Assembly: GCF_947499945.1 (NCBI RefSeq)
Contig: NZ_CANMQD010000004.1
Location: 275,356-339,355 of the forward strand
Origin: an uncultured Sulfitobacter sp.
GTDB lineage: Bacteria > Pseudomonadota > Alphaproteobacteria > Rhodobacterales > Rhodobacteraceae
Direction: 5' to 3'
Length of the DNA stretch: 64,000 nucleotides
Under the pieces are notes generated by a model. That model did no database searches, had not been told where the DNA came from, and was given only the letters and a program-made list of their open reading frames with translations. A program made the translations under genes and the position numbers. Positions 8,452 through 17,704 of this stretch are shown one piece after another; the first letter of the stretch is position 1, and every line of letters begins with the position of its first letter.

Positions 8452-8925
8452 CTATTCCTTGAGTGTGGCAAGGTATGCCACGACATCTTCAATCTGCTGG
8501 GCGCTCAGAAGCGGTCCAAATGTCTCATCCGGCGCTTTGCCTGTGTAGGCGTTGCCGGGGCGGGTAAACCCTTCGGTCTTGTAGAACGATGGCATCATGC
8601 TGTCCTCGAACATGATCTTGGCGTTCGCGACGATACCGCGCAATTCTGCTTCGGACCAGCGGTCGCCGGCACCATCAAGCATGGGACCAATCTCGCCCTG
8701 AAACGGCACATCGGCCAAATCAGTTACTTGGTGACATGCAACACAGTTCCCTTGCCCTTTGTCGCCAACGATTACACGGCCATTAGCCGGATCGCCTGCA
8801 ACACCGGACAACGACTTCTCCACTGCGCCATCGGTATAGCTGACTGCTGTTGGTTCAATTTCTTCAGCATATGCGGCTGAGGCCGCAAACCCTGCTACGA
8901 TGACTGTTATGACGGAAATTCTCAT
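8452..8925 (-). CDS. soxX: SoxX, monoheme cytochrome of SoxAX
   Basis: 157-residue periplasmic cytochrome c with a signal peptide (residues 1-20) and a single CVACH heme motif (61-65). A methionine in DSMMPSFY is the likely axial ligand. It receives electrons in the SoxAX complex. The start ATG at 8925 follows a strong GGGAGG. It is the first gene of the large sox operon, and the 120-nt gap upstream contains a near-perfect palindrome and a motif shared with the soxV leader. Confidence 0.94.
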   Translation of the reverse strand: MRISVITVIVAGFAASAAYAEEIEPTAVSYTDGAVEKSLSGVAGDPANGRVIVGDKGQGNCVACHQVTDLADVPFQGEIGPMLDGAGDRWSEAELRGIVANAKIMFEDSMMPSFYKTEGFTRPGNAYTGKAPDETFGPLLSAQQIEDVVAYLATLKE

Positions 8926-9045
8926 GCGTCCTCCCAAACACTACATTTTGTATACCGTAGCGCACAATTTCCCGATCGTGCAACAATCAAATTCAACTAA
9001 TTGAATTTTAATATTTGATACGGCGCTAAACTGCCTTATTTTGCG
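8926..9045 (-). promoter_or_regulatory. soxW-soxX intergenic promoter region with candidate SoxR operator
   Basis: This gap separates soxW from the soxXYZAB operon. A 20-bp palindrome at 8989-9008 has 8-bp perfect arms (AAATTCAA and TTGAATTT) around CTAA, 64 nt before the soxX start. Nearer the gene, TTGTATAC (8948-8955, plus strand) is preceded by CTAC, an arrangement repeated in the soxV-soxS gap. In Paracoccus pantotrophus and Pseudaminobacter, the SoxR repressor binds the soxS-soxV and soxW-soxX gaps, so this is a plausible operator. The base contacts are inference. Confidence 0.6.
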
Positions 9046-9609
9046 CTAGTCAGTCTGCTCTGCAAACTTACGTGCATGATATTTCTGGAAACTCTCGTCG
9101 CCATTATATCCTTCCTCCACAACCCAGTTAAGCATGTTGAATGTGGTATATCGCCCAAAGGCACCAGGCATAGTGGCCGCTGCTGCACGCCCCGCGGAGA
9201 CATCTGTGCCTACTTCGGTCGGGAAAAACAGAATCGATGGCGTGAACAACGCCCCCCACTTCTTAACCATGTCCTTTTCGGGCAATGTCTCCCCGTCAAA
9301 GTCTGTGACTTCGACATCGCCGAACATATTGATTTGAACGACAAAGAAATTCTCTTCGATGTAATCGGCGATCTCCTCAATCGGAAAGACCTCCTCGTGC
9401 ATCTTCTTGCAATAGATGCAGCCGCGCTGCTCGACGATGACCATGAGGCGCTTGCCCTCGGCGTTGGCTTCCGCCAGATCCTCGTGCAGGTCCTTGAACG
9501 TGTCACGCATCCACGGTGCTTTGTGCAAGCCGTCATCGCCCATGGTCGCGGCGTATGCGCCAAATGTCAGCGACATCAGAATCGCGCAAGCGGTGATAAG
9601 TTTTCTCAT
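9046..9609 (-). CDS. soxW: SoxW, periplasmic thioredoxin-like protein
   Basis: 187-residue thioredoxin-fold protein with a signal peptide (residues 1-20) and the redox motif CIYC (64-67). It is expected to receive reductant from the membrane protein SoxV and keep SoxYZ and other periplasmic thiols in the active state. The ATG at 9609 was chosen because it starts the signal peptide; the frame is open further upstream into soxV. The gene lies 14 nt after soxV, so the two are co-transcribed. Confidence 0.9.
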   Translation of the reverse strand: MRKLITACAILMSLTFGAYAATMGDDGLHKAPWMRDTFKDLHEDLAEANAEGKRLMVIVEQRGCIYCKKMHEEVFPIEEIADYIEENFFVVQINMFGDVEVTDFDGETLPEKDMVKKWGALFTPSILFFPTEVGTDVSAGRAAAATMPGAFGRYTTFNMLNWVVEEGYNGDESFQKYHARKFAEQTD

Positions 9610-9623
9610 GATAGCTCTCCCTG

Positions 9624-10364
9624 TTATCCGATTGCGCCGAAGTTGGGGAATACTTCCAACATCCACTGCGCAATGTAGTTCACTGAATTTGTTGCAATAA
9701 GCAGGCCAAAGATAATGAGCATGACGCCCATGATCTTCTCAATAGTCCCCAGATTACGGCGAAATTTGTGCATCCAGCGCATAAATGGCCCGATAAAGAG
9801 GGCAGCCACAATAAACGGTGCCGTCATACCAACCCCGTAGACAAAAAGCAGCCATGCCCCTGTCGCCGCGGTGTCAGTCCCCGCTGCAGTAAAAAGGATC
9901 GCAGCGAGAACAGGCCCCACACAAGGGGTCCAACCAAAGGCGAAGGCCAGACCAATGACATATGCCCCTGCGTAGCTGACATTCGACGTCTCGCCTGCGT
10001 CTACACGCATCTGGCGGTACAGAATGCCAATGCGGATCACACCCAGAAAATGCAGACCCATTGCAATAATCACTGCCGCCGCTACCCAGCGCAGAATGTC
10101 GAAATACTCGCGCACGGCCTGACCAAAGGTAGATGCCGCAGCCCCTAGCCCCATAAAGATCGTTATGACACCCGCCGCAAAACAACACGCCGCCAAAACA
10201 GCGCGGGTCCGCGTGCGACGGTCAATGGTGGCATCCGCAGATATCTGGTTCATCCCCACCCCTGCAAGATAGCTCAGATAAAACGGAACAATCGGCAAAA
10301 TGCACGGCGACAGGAACGACAAAAGCCCAGCAAGGGCAGCGCCAAAAAATGTGATGTCCATCAT
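9624..10364 (-). CDS. soxV: SoxV, CcdA-type thiol transporter
   Basis: 246-residue integral membrane protein of the CcdA/DsbD-beta family with about six membrane helices. The two transport cysteines are in FLSPCILP (C21) and FGWTPCVGP (near 145). It moves electrons from cytoplasmic thioredoxin to periplasmic SoxW. It starts with tandem ATG codons and diverges from soxS, leaving a 70-bp shared control region. A second CcdA is encoded at 39065-39817. Confidence 0.9.
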   Translation of the reverse strand: MMDITFFGAALAGLLSFLSPCILPIVPFYLSYLAGVGMNQISADATIDRRTRTRAVLAACCFAAGVITIFMGLGAAASTFGQAVREYFDILRWVAAAVIIAMGLHFLGVIRIGILYRQMRVDAGETSNVSYAGAYVIGLAFAFGWTPCVGPVLAAILFTAAGTDTAATGAWLLFVYGVGMTAPFIVAALFIGPFMRWMHKFRRNLGTIEKIMGVMLIIFGLLIATNSVNYIAQWMLEVFPNFGAIG

Positions 10365-10434
10365 GGAAACGGTCTACCCTTGTATACATTACATATTCAG
10401 ATTACATTATGTGAAGATCAAAGGTCAAATTATC
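10365..10434. promoter_or_regulatory. Divergent soxV/soxS control region
   Basis: This 70-bp AT-rich gap separates the divergent sox transcripts. It contains CTACCCTTGTATAC (10374-10387), closely matching CTACATTTTGTATAC in front of soxX. It also has half-sites ATTCA (10395-10399) and TGAA (10412-10415) that weakly resemble the soxX palindrome. SoxR binding here is known for related organisms. The exact operator and promoter elements cannot be fixed by eye. Confidence 0.5.
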
Positions 10435-10803
10435 ATGTCACTTCGCACCATATTTCTGGGAGGGGTTTTCGCGCTTGCCGCCGCGCTCCCCGCTTTTGCC
10501 CAAACCGAATTGGTAATGGTTGAAGAAGACGGCTGCATGTGGTGCGCGCGCTGGAATAAGGAAATTTCTGAGATTTATCCAAAGACTGCGGAGGGCCAAG
10601 CTGCACCCCTGCGCCGCATGGATATTCGTGCAGACCGGCCTGATGATCTAAAATTCCAGCGTGGATTATTCTTTACACCTACATTCGTATTGGTTGTGGA
10701 CGGCAAAGAAGTGTCGCGCCTCGAAGGATATCCGGGTGAGGACTTCTTTTGGGGTTTGCTGAGCCAGATGCTTGGCAATGCAAATATTGAATTGGTTAGG
10801 TAG
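10435..10803 (+). CDS. soxS: SoxS, periplasmic thioredoxin-like activator
   Basis: 122-residue thioredoxin-like protein with a signal peptide (residues 1-22) and the motif CMWC (34-37). SoxS proteins are small periplasmic thiol-disulfide proteins needed for full induction and activity of the Sox system. The ATG at 10435 starts the signal peptide; longer upstream readings run into the divergent promoter. soxR starts a few nucleotides downstream on the same strand. Confidence 0.88.
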   Translation: MSLRTIFLGGVFALAAALPAFAQTELVMVEEDGCMWCARWNKEISEIYPKTAEGQAAPLRRMDIRADRPDDLKFQRGLFFTPTFVLVVDGKEVSRLEGYPGEDFFWGLLSQMLGNANIELVR

Positions 10804-10812
10804 TGCGCTATA

Positions 10813-11247
10813 GTGCACCTAATGGAAATTTCGTCTGAAAGGGCGCTTCAGACCATGACACAGCAGACACCTGCTTTTGGCGCCAAGCACGATGCAAAGA
10901 TTGAGGAAACGATGGGTTTACCAGTATTTGACGTAAATATGTGTGCAGAAGACATGGACAGAATGGCCAAGAACGCGGTCGACGCCTCCAATTTTCTCAA
11001 AGCAATCAGTCATGAGGGTCGCCTGATGATCCTGTGCCACCTCGCATCTGGCGAAAAATCGGTAACTGAGCTTGAGACTCTGTTATCCGCCCGTCAGGCG
11101 GCCGTGTCTCAACAGCTTTCCCGCCTGCGCCTTGAAGGGCTTGTAACACCGCGTCGCGACGGAAAAGCCATCTATTACCGGCTCACCGACGAGCGTCCGA
11201 AACAGATCATGGAAGTTGTCTATGACCTGTTTTGTCGTGAGAATTAA
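10813..11247 (+). CDS. soxR: SoxR, ArsR-family repressor of sox genes
   Basis: Winged-helix regulator of the ArsR family. The reading frame holds 144 codons from the first start; ATG at 10822 and 10855 are equally possible, and 10855 would give a conventional length of about 130. The core ISHEGRLMILCHLASGEKSV and the recognition helix AAVSQQLSRLRLEG are typical. Cysteines at about 44 (NMCAED), 75 (ILCHL) and near the C-terminus (LFCRE) could sense sulfur species. It sits between soxS and soxT on the strand opposite to the structural sox genes. Confidence 0.88.
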   Translation: MHLMEISSERALQTMTQQTPAFGAKHDAKIEETMGLPVFDVNMCAEDMDRMAKNAVDASNFLKAISHEGRLMILCHLASGEKSVTELETLLSARQAAVSQQLSRLRLEGLVTPRRDGKAIYYRLTDERPKQIMEVVYDLFCREN

Positions 11248-11281
11248 CGTCAGTTGCCTGCGCACTGTTTGAATTGACCCC

Positions 11282-12337
11282 ATGCTAGACCTGATCTCTG
11301 AACCTGCGCTTGTCGCTCTAGCGGGGCTTGCCGGTGGACTTCTTCTTGGGCTTGCTGCGCGGATGGGAAGATTCTGCACCTTAGGCGCGATCGAAGACGT
11401 CTATTACGGCGAAAACACGCTACGGCTGCGGATGTGGGGCATCGCGATCGGTGTCGCGGTCATGGGGACGTTCGGCCTGTCGGCTGCGGGGCTGCTGGAG
11501 CTTGACGAGACGCTCTACCTATCGCAACATTGGAACCCTTTGGGCAGTGTCGCGGGGGGAATGGTGTTTGGCTATGGCATGGCGCTGGCCGGCAATTGTG
11601 GCTACGGCGCATTGGCGCGGGTTGGCGGGGGCGATCTACGCTCCCTCCTCATTGTTCTGATTATGGGCATCTCGGCTTACATTACATTAGGTGGCCCCTT
11701 AGCGGGGCTGCGCATCTGGCTTTTTGGTGGGACCGAACCCGCAAGTAGCGCGCAATCGTTTGCCCACGCTCTCTCCTCCCTATCTGGCCTATCGGTCAAT
11801 TTGGCAGGTATTATCATTGGCGCAGTTCTGTTTATCGGAACCCTCTCCCACCGCGAAATGCGCAGAGCCCCCAGCTATATTATATGGGGAGCAGTTGTCG
11901 GCGTCGCCATCGTGTCAGGCTGGGCAGGCACTCAATGGGTCGCCAACAACGGCTATGACGCCACACGCATCGTAAGCCATACCTTCTCTGCGCCCTTGGG
12001 CGAAACGATCCTGTATACCATGACCTCCTCAGGCAATTCCCTCAGCTTTGGCACGGGTTCTGTAGTAGGTGTGGTGTTTGGCGCCTTTTTAGGGAGCTTG
12101 ATCAAAGGCCACTTTCGCTGGGAAGCCTGCGAAGATCCGCGCGAGCTTCGCCGCCAAATTCTCGGTGCGGCCCTGATGGGCATCGGTGCAGTTGTTGCAG
12201 TCGGATGCAGCGTGGGCCAAGGAATGTCAGCATTTTCCGTGCTGTCCTACAGCGCGCCTGTCACATTAATCTCGATTATGCTCGGCGCAGCTATCGGTTT
12301 GCGCCAGTTGATATTGGGGTTCGGTCCCGAAGTCTAA
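11282..12337 (+). CDS. soxT: SoxT, YeeE/YedE-family sulfur transporter
   Basis: 351-residue multi-pass membrane protein (about 9-10 helices) of the YeeE/YedE family that imports thiosulfate or sulfur-containing ions. Conserved cysteines lie in GRFCTLGA (C32), GNCGYGA (C106) and VGCSVGQG (near 310), matching the sulfur-relay cysteines of the family. It follows soxR by 34 nt, giving the soxSRT order described in Pseudaminobacter. It may import sulfur compounds or the inducing signal for SoxR. Confidence 0.85.
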   Translation: MLDLISEPALVALAGLAGGLLLGLAARMGRFCTLGAIEDVYYGENTLRLRMWGIAIGVAVMGTFGLSAAGLLELDETLYLSQHWNPLGSVAGGMVFGYGMALAGNCGYGALARVGGGDLRSLLIVLIMGISAYITLGGPLAGLRIWLFGGTEPASSAQSFAHALSSLSGLSVNLAGIIIGAVLFIGTLSHREMRRAPSYIIWGAVVGVAIVSGWAGTQWVANNGYDATRIVSHTFSAPLGETILYTMTSSGNSLSFGTGSVVGVVFGAFLGSLIKGHFRWEACEDPRELRRQILGAALMGIGAVVAVGCSVGQGMSAFSVLSYSAPVTLISIMLGAAIGLRQLILGFGPEV

Positions 12338-12354
12338 GACAACAGGCCGCCCGT

Positions 12355-13224
12355 CTACAGGTCCACTGTTACAGCGTAGCCAAAAGTTGCAGTCTTACCC
12401 GCCTCCAAAGTAGTTGTGTTTGGACGCTTTGAAATCTGCGGCCCATCCCCTAAATAGGACGCCGTCCCATGCCAAGGCTCAATGCATAAGAACGGCGCAT
12501 CTTTGGGCCGCCAAAGGGCCAAATCAGGCAAATTGTTGAATTCGAATGACAATGAAGGACCATTTTGCGGCCCATAGCGCAGCGCATCCGACCCATTCGG
12601 AAAGACCACTGCACCGTCAGTGAACAGCGCCTCTTCGATGAGTAAATCCCCGTTTATGAATGGCCCTTTAACAGGTTGAGGGCGCAGCAGCCCGTCCTCA
12701 ATCGCGACCCGCTTGGGAGAGCCGCCTTGCGCCAAAGTAACGTGGTGCATCTGACCAGCCGCGCCAGGCAGTGGCCAGCTAAAGGCAGGGTGAAACCCGA
12801 AACCGAAAGGCATCGAAGTCCCGCCTTCGTTACGAACTTCCACCCTCACGCGAAGGGTATTACCGTCCAGCTGATGTACAACGTCCAATCTGAAAGAAAA
12901 CGGATAGACCGCGCGGGTCTGCTCGGTATCCATAAGCGTGTGGCGGCACATCACGTCAGTTTGCTCTGCTAAAGAAAAGCTGCTCCGCCGTGCAAATCCG
13001 TGCTGTGGCATCGGTGCCGTATGATTTTCGACAGCTATAATATCATCCACCGCCCGGCCGACAATCGGGAACAGGATTGGCGCACGCCCCGACCAGAAAG
13101 CGACGTCACCTTTCCACAGCAAGTCCGCCCCTGAGGTGGTCCGCAAGAACTGCATTTCCGCGCCAAGCGCTGCAACAGTAAGGCTCAGGTGGTCGTTCCC
13201 AAGCGTAGAGGCCATGTCAGTCAT
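12355..13224 (-). CDS. Aldose 1-epimerase family protein
   Basis: 289-residue beta-sandwich sugar-epimerase-like protein (galactose mutarotase superfamily). Recognisable segments are [12 protein letters not shown] near 45, HGFARR near 75 and GFHPAFSWP near 140, followed by CIEPWHG near 240, in the order typical of LacX/YeaD-like members. It converts alpha and beta sugar forms or acts on hexose phosphates; the substrate is not readable. ATG at 13224 follows GGGAGA; a methionine three codons later is an alternative. It is convergent with soxT, 17 nt apart, so the sox locus ends here. Confidence 0.85.
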   Translation of the reverse strand: MTDMASTLGNDHLSLTVAALGAEMQFLRTTSGADLLWKGDVAFWSGRAPILFPIVGRAVDDIIAVENHTAPMPQHGFARRSSFSLAEQTDVMCRHTLMDTEQTRAVYPFSFRLDVVHQLDGNTLRVRVEVRNEGGTSMPFGFGFHPAFSWPLPGAAGQMHHVTLAQGGSPKRVAIEDGLLRPQPVKGPFINGDLLIEEALFTDGAVVFPNGSDALRYGPQNGPSLSFEFNNLPDLALWRPKDAPFLCIEPWHGTASYLGDGPQISKRPNTTTLEAGKTATFGYAVTVDL

Positions 13225-13334
13225 AAAATCTCCCCTGCCGCCCCTAAAACAGAGCGAAGCCACGCGCCAAAAGCGTCTGCCTCAAAAAGACAGCAACCAA
13301 TTCGCAAAATCAATATCTATAAAAAAGGGGTTAG

Positions 13335-13424
13335 TGGCGGATCGACAGGGATTCGAACCCTGGAGACGGTCTCCCGCCTACACACTTTCCAGGCGTGCGC
13401 CTTCGACCACTCGGCCACCGATCC
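13335..13424 (-). tRNA. tRNA-Ser(GGA)
   Basis: Minus-strand cloverleaf with acceptor GGATCGG pairing to TCGATCC, T-loop TTCGAAT, a long class II variable arm and an encoded CCA. The anticodon loop is CTGGAAA, giving GGA for serine TCC/TCT codons. Confidence 0.95.
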
Positions 13425-13494
13425 GTTGAGGCGTCTTTAGCAAGGGTTAGCGCGGGAACGCAAGGGCGAAATGCGCAAGAAAGCTGCCAAATTT

Positions 13495-14214
13495 TCAACT
13501 GTCGAGATGGACATAGATCCTGCGGTTCATCTTGCCCTTTTTCTCGATCTTTCCAAGGCGCAGTGCACCAATCTCGCCAGTACGGGCCACATGGGTGCCG
13601 CCGCAGGGTTGCAGGTCGATCCAGTCGTCCTCTTCGCCAATGCGCACCAGACGGATATCGCCCTGACCGCGCGGCGGCTTGACCGCCATTGTCTTGACCA
13701 GTTCAGGGGCTGCATCCAACTCTTCCTCGGTAATCCAGCCATCGCTGACACGGGCGTCCCGCTCAACAAAAGCGTTTAGTGCTTCTTCAAGAGCGCTGCG
13801 GTCTTCGGGCGCGTCGGGCATGTTGAAATCAAGCCTGCCATGGGTGGCCGATATTGCCCCACCTGTTACGGCAAAAGGCACCGCCACTGAAAGCAGGTGC
13901 AAAGCTGTGTGGATGCGCATGTGCTTGTGTCTGCGGTCCCAATCAAGCTGTTGAATGACATGACAACCCACGGGCGGAAGAGCCACAGGCTCTGATGGGA
14001 CCAGGACAATTGCGCCATCTTCGCCTTTGACAGCCGTCGCAACCGCCATGCGCTTGCCGTCCCATTCGAGGCTGCCGCTGTCGCCAGGCTGGCCGCCGCC
14101 AGTGGGGTAGAACAAGCTCGCGTCAAGGATCACACCACCCTCTTCGGTATGGGCAATCACGCGCGATTGTATTTCGCGCTGGTACGGGTCGTCTCTGAAC
14201 AACATATGGGTCAT
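13495..14214 (-). CDS. Alanyl-tRNA editing protein (AlaX type)
   Basis: 239-residue trans-editing hydrolase related to the AlaRS editing domain; it removes serine or glycine misattached to tRNA-Ala. The zinc-site motifs HTALH (near 100) and CGGTH (near 198) are intact, and the early LFYPTGGGQPGDSG segment is a family signature. The start codon overlaps the stop of the upstream mscS-like gene by 4 nt (ATGA), so it is translated from the same message. It ends about 70 nt before tRNA-Ser. Confidence 0.88.
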   Translation of the reverse strand: MTHMLFRDDPYQREIQSRVIAHTEEGGVILDASLFYPTGGGQPGDSGSLEWDGKRMAVATAVKGEDGAIVLVPSEPVALPPVGCHVIQQLDWDRRHKHMRIHTALHLLSVAVPFAVTGGAISATHGRLDFNMPDAPEDRSALEEALNAFVERDARVSDGWITEEELDAAPELVKTMAVKPPRGQGDIRLVRIGEEDDWIDLQPCGGTHVARTGEIGALRLGKIEKKGKMNRRIYVHLDS

Positions 14215-16628
14215 CGGTCCCCCTCTCCTTTTGAGGCATCGCCCATGGGCGCTGGCTTGGCCGCTTTTGCTTTGGGGCGCGGTTCTTTATCGAGTGTTGC
14301 GCGCTGCAGTGCCTCGGGATTGCGCAGCCATATATCTTGCTGAGCGAAAGGTATCTCGATGCCTTCCTCGGCAAAGCGTTGTGCAATAGCGTGGTTTACA
14401 TCGCTTTTCACCGCCATCATCCAATTCACATCACGCAGGAACATGCGGATTTCAAAATCCATCGATGAAGCGCCAAACCCGATAAACAAAACATTGGGCG
14501 CAGGATTGGCAAGCGCCATAGGCTGCACTTCGGCAATCTCACGCAAGATCGTCTCGACGCGTCTTGTGTCGGTTCCGTATGCAACTCCAACGGGAATGAT
14601 TACACGCCCCAGCGTGTTTCCACGGGTATAATTGGTGACTGTCCCGCTAACCAAATCAGCGTTGGGAACAATCACATCCGTACGGTCAAACGTCTCGATC
14701 CGTGTGGAGCGTACCGAGATATCGCGCACATACCCCATCTGCCCACCACTTACTTCGATCCAGTCCCCCTCGGAGATGGGCCGCTCAATCAGCAGGATGA
14801 TCCCAGAGACAAAGTTGGACACGATGTTTTGCAAACCAAAACCGATCCCGACAGATAGCGCACCCGCTACAATCGCAAGCGAACTGAGGTCAATCCCTGC
14901 CCCTGTAATTGCTGCTAAAGCTGCGAGGAAAATACCGACATAACCTAGCCCCGAAACGATGGCATTCTGGCCACCCTTGTCGATCTTCGTTTTGGGCAGA
15001 ACATTATTTTTAAGTGCACCTTGGGCCAACCGCGTGGCGAGATAACCAAATGTGAATATCAATGCGAAGGTCAGAAAATCGGTCGGCGATATGCGCGAGT
15101 CGCCAATCGCAAATCCCCGCCGGAAAGCGGCCCAAACCTCTGTCAGGTCAGACACGCGCACCCCCCACGCCAGCGCAAGGACAGGCAGCGCGAGCAACAA
15201 AAGGATTAGACCAAAGAAGATCGGTAAAAGTGCTTCACGCGACGCCGTTCCCTGACCAGTGATCAAACCGTAGACATCAGCGCCGAACCGTTGAAGCGCC
15301 AGTACGAGGCCAAGGATCACAAGCGTCAGGACAGTAGGGTGCAGAATGAACTCCGCCGCGTTGAAGAGGCCCACCGCCTGTAGCGCTGGCGCGGCAAACG
15401 CCACCACAATGGCAAAGGTGCCAAGGCTGCGCACCAAGCGCCCCAAGGTACTGGCCCGAGTGACTTCCTCGTCCTCTTGTTCAACAACTTCACCGCCGAA
15501 GTGGCGTAGCAGACGGCCAATCCGGTAAACACCGTAAGAAATCAGAACAGTGAATGGAAAACTAACTACCGTTTTCACCAGACTGCTCGCCCCGTCCAAC
15601 GTCACAATCTGCATCAACAGCGTGTTGGCGATAATCAACAGCGTGATACCACTCACCAGAAACCGCATTTCGGCGCGGTCGGGCGCACTCAACGCGATCA
15701 GCGCCGCATCGTCTTCGCGGGCAAATACCTGCTCAGCGACCCAGCGAAATCCAAGCATGAACCCGCCCAGCACAGGGATCAACACAACCAGCTCGTCTCC
15801 ACGACTGCCCAGATATCCTGTTGTTCGGGCGGCATAAGCTAGTAAAGCCAAGCCAATCAACGGAAAGACAATCCGCAGAAGCGAGATAACAAACCGCCAC
15901 ACGCCGATACCGCTACCGCCAACCACACTCAGCTTTGCGACAATCATTTTCGACCAACGACGTCCTCGAAAAATCAGCACCAGACCTGCAATTGTCGCGA
16001 ACAGGATCTTTGGCAGGTTGCTGATCAACAGCTCGTCGCGCCGCTCGATTTCCTGCGGGCTGAGTGGATTCCACAGCTTGGATATAGCCGTGCGCAAAGC
16101 TTCGTAGGCGACGGGCCAATGAACAGGATTGAGAGGTGTCTCCGTCATGACAAGCAGCTGTTCTGCCTGACGGTTTCGCATAATCGTATCAATCTCGCCC
16201 ACCAAACCGTCCGCACGGGCATAGGCGCTATCAGCGACTTGCACAGGGGCTGTTAACGTGGCCAGTTGACTTTCAAGCTCTTTGCGCTTCGCGGCAAGCT
16301 CCGCCGCTTCAGGTGTTGAATCCTCGCCCGTAGGGGCCGGTCCCAGCACAGCAAGCTGGTCACGCAGGCTGGCAATGCGGGTGCTGTTTACCCCCCGTGC
16401 CTCGTTGAATTTCTCGCGGTAAGTCGCAAGTTCGCCGCGCAGCGTCTCCAATACAGCATTTTCCGTATCCTCGGAATCCACAGCCTGCTCTGCACGCGAG
16501 GTTAGCGCGTTCCACCCCGCCATATCGACACCGGGGACTTCCTGCGCACTCACCGCAGCGGCACACAACAAAATCAGCCCAACGAGGGCCGCGAGCCTTC
16601 CCAATCCAAGCTGTAATGACCGGATCAT
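14211..16628 (-). CDS. Large mechanosensitive channel (MscS family, DUF3772)
   Basis: 805-residue membrane protein. An N-terminal signal and a coiled periplasmic domain (about 25-180, DUF3772-like) precede some ten membrane helices and a C-terminal MscS domain. The pore-lining segment GIGFGLQNIVSNFVSG and the following ERPISEGDWIEV are near residues 600-635, typical of MscS. Such channels relieve turgor after osmotic downshift. ATG at 16628 overlaps the stop of the cysteine synthase gene by 4 nt, and its own stop overlaps the alaX-like start, so three genes are chained. Confidence 0.88.
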   Translation of the reverse strand: MIRSLQLGLGRLAALVGLILLCAAAVSAQEVPGVDMAGWNALTSRAEQAVDSEDTENAVLETLRGELATYREKFNEARGVNSTRIASLRDQLAVLGPAPTGEDSTPEAAELAAKRKELESQLATLTAPVQVADSAYARADGLVGEIDTIMRNRQAEQLLVMTETPLNPVHWPVAYEALRTAISKLWNPLSPQEIERRDELLISNLPKILFATIAGLVLIFRGRRWSKMIVAKLSVVGGSGIGVWRFVISLLRIVFPLIGLALLAYAARTTGYLGSRGDELVVLIPVLGGFMLGFRWVAEQVFAREDDAALIALSAPDRAEMRFLVSGITLLIIANTLLMQIVTLDGASSLVKTVVSFPFTVLISYGVYRIGRLLRHFGGEVVEQEDEEVTRASTLGRLVRSLGTFAIVVAFAAPALQAVGLFNAAEFILHPTVLTLVILGLVLALQRFGADVYGLITGQGTASREALLPIFFGLILLLLALPVLALAWGVRVSDLTEVWAAFRRGFAIGDSRISPTDFLTFALIFTFGYLATRLAQGALKNNVLPKTKIDKGGQNAIVSGLGYVGIFLAALAAITGAGIDLSSLAIVAGALSVGIGFGLQNIVSNFVSGIILLIERPISEGDWIEVSGGQMGYVRDISVRSTRIETFDRTDVIVPNADLVSGTVTNYTRGNTLGRVIIPVGVAYGTDTRRVETILREIAEVQPMALANPAPNVLFIGFGASSMDFEIRMFLRDVNWMMAVKSDVNHAIAQRFAEEGIEIPFAQQDIWLRNPEALQRATLDKEPRPKAKAAKPAPMGDASKGEGDR

Positions 16629-17659
16629 ACGTCCTCGAAAACCGATGGCAGATTTGCGGGAGCACGTTCGAGCCACTCTGGCACAGGCAGACCTTTTTCA
16701 TGCAGGAAGGCAGGATTGAACAGCTTGGACTGATAACGCGTGCCATAATCGCACAGGATCGTCACGATGGTATGACCCGGCCCCATTTCGCGGGCCATGC
16801 GAATGGCGCCTGCGATGTTGACGCCCGAAGATGCCCCAAGGCATAGCCCTTCATGCTCCAGCATGTCAAAGACCAGCGGCAGCGCCTCCATGTCAGAGAT
16901 ATTATAGGCGAAATCGGGTGTGAATCCTTCGAGGTTTTTGGTGATACGGACTTGACCGATGCCTTCGGCGATTGAGCCGCCTTCCATCGTCAACTCACCC
17001 TTGGTGTAATAGTTATAAAGTGCCGCACCATCAGGATCGGCGATACCGATTTTCACACCCTTGGGCTGAAGCGCCATAGCCGTCCCTGCCAACGTTCCGC
17101 CAGAGCCAACTGCACAAATAAAACCGTCCACTTTGCCATCTGTCTGCGCCCAGATTTCGGGGCCTGTCGTCTCGATATGGGCCTGACGGTTGGCGATGTT
17201 GTCAAATTGGTTCGCCCAGATCACACCCTCGTTCGTGGTGCGGGCAAGCTCTTCTGCCAGCCGTTCGGAATAACGGATGAAATTGTTTGGATTGCGGTAT
17301 GGCGCTGCCGGCACTTGGACCAGTTCGGCCCCGGCCAAGCGTAACATCTGCTTTTTCTCTTCCGACTGCGTCTCCGGAATGACAATCACGGATTTGAACC
17401 CCATAGACGCCCCCACCAGCGCAAGTCCGATGCCCGTGTTGCCAGCCGTACCTTCGACAATCGTGCCGCCGGGTTTGAGATCACCGCGCGCAATAGCATC
17501 GCGGATGATGAACAGTGCCGCGCGGTCCTTTACCGACTGGCCGGGATTCATGAATTCTGCCTTGCCGTAAATCTCACAGCCCGTCAGCGCGCTTGCCCCG
17601 CGCAATTTAATCAGGGGCGTATTGCCCACTGCGTGTTCAAGATCGCGTGCTACATGCAT
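16625..17659 (-). CDS. cysK: Cysteine synthase (O-acetylserine sulfhydrylase)
   Basis: PLP enzyme of 344 aa that makes cysteine from O-acetylserine and sulfide. The PLP lysine is K44 in NPGQSVKDRAA, with the phosphate-binding GTAGNTG near 88 and GSGGTLAG near 185. In Rhodobacter sphaeroides cysK lies beside trgAB and contributes to tellurite resistance; the same neighbours occur here (trgB-like and trgA-like genes just upstream). It is chained by a 4-nt overlap to the mscS-like gene. Confidence 0.9.
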   Translation of the reverse strand: MHVARDLEHAVGNTPLIKLRGASALTGCEIYGKAEFMNPGQSVKDRAALFIIRDAIARGDLKPGGTIVEGTAGNTGIGLALVGASMGFKSVIVIPETQSEEKKQMLRLAGAELVQVPAAPYRNPNNFIRYSERLAEELARTTNEGVIWANQFDNIANRQAHIETTGPEIWAQTDGKVDGFICAVGSGGTLAGTAMALQPKGVKIGIADPDGAALYNYYTKGELTMEGGSIAEGIGQVRITKNLEGFTPDFAYNISDMEALPLVFDMLEHEGLCLGASSGVNIAGAIRMAREMGPGHTIVTILCDYGTRYQSKLFNPAFLHEKGLPVPEWLERAPANLPSVFEDV

Positions 17660-17704
17660 GTCAGGCCCTCAATTGCTGTCCTTGCTACATCTAGCGGCGC
17701 ACAC

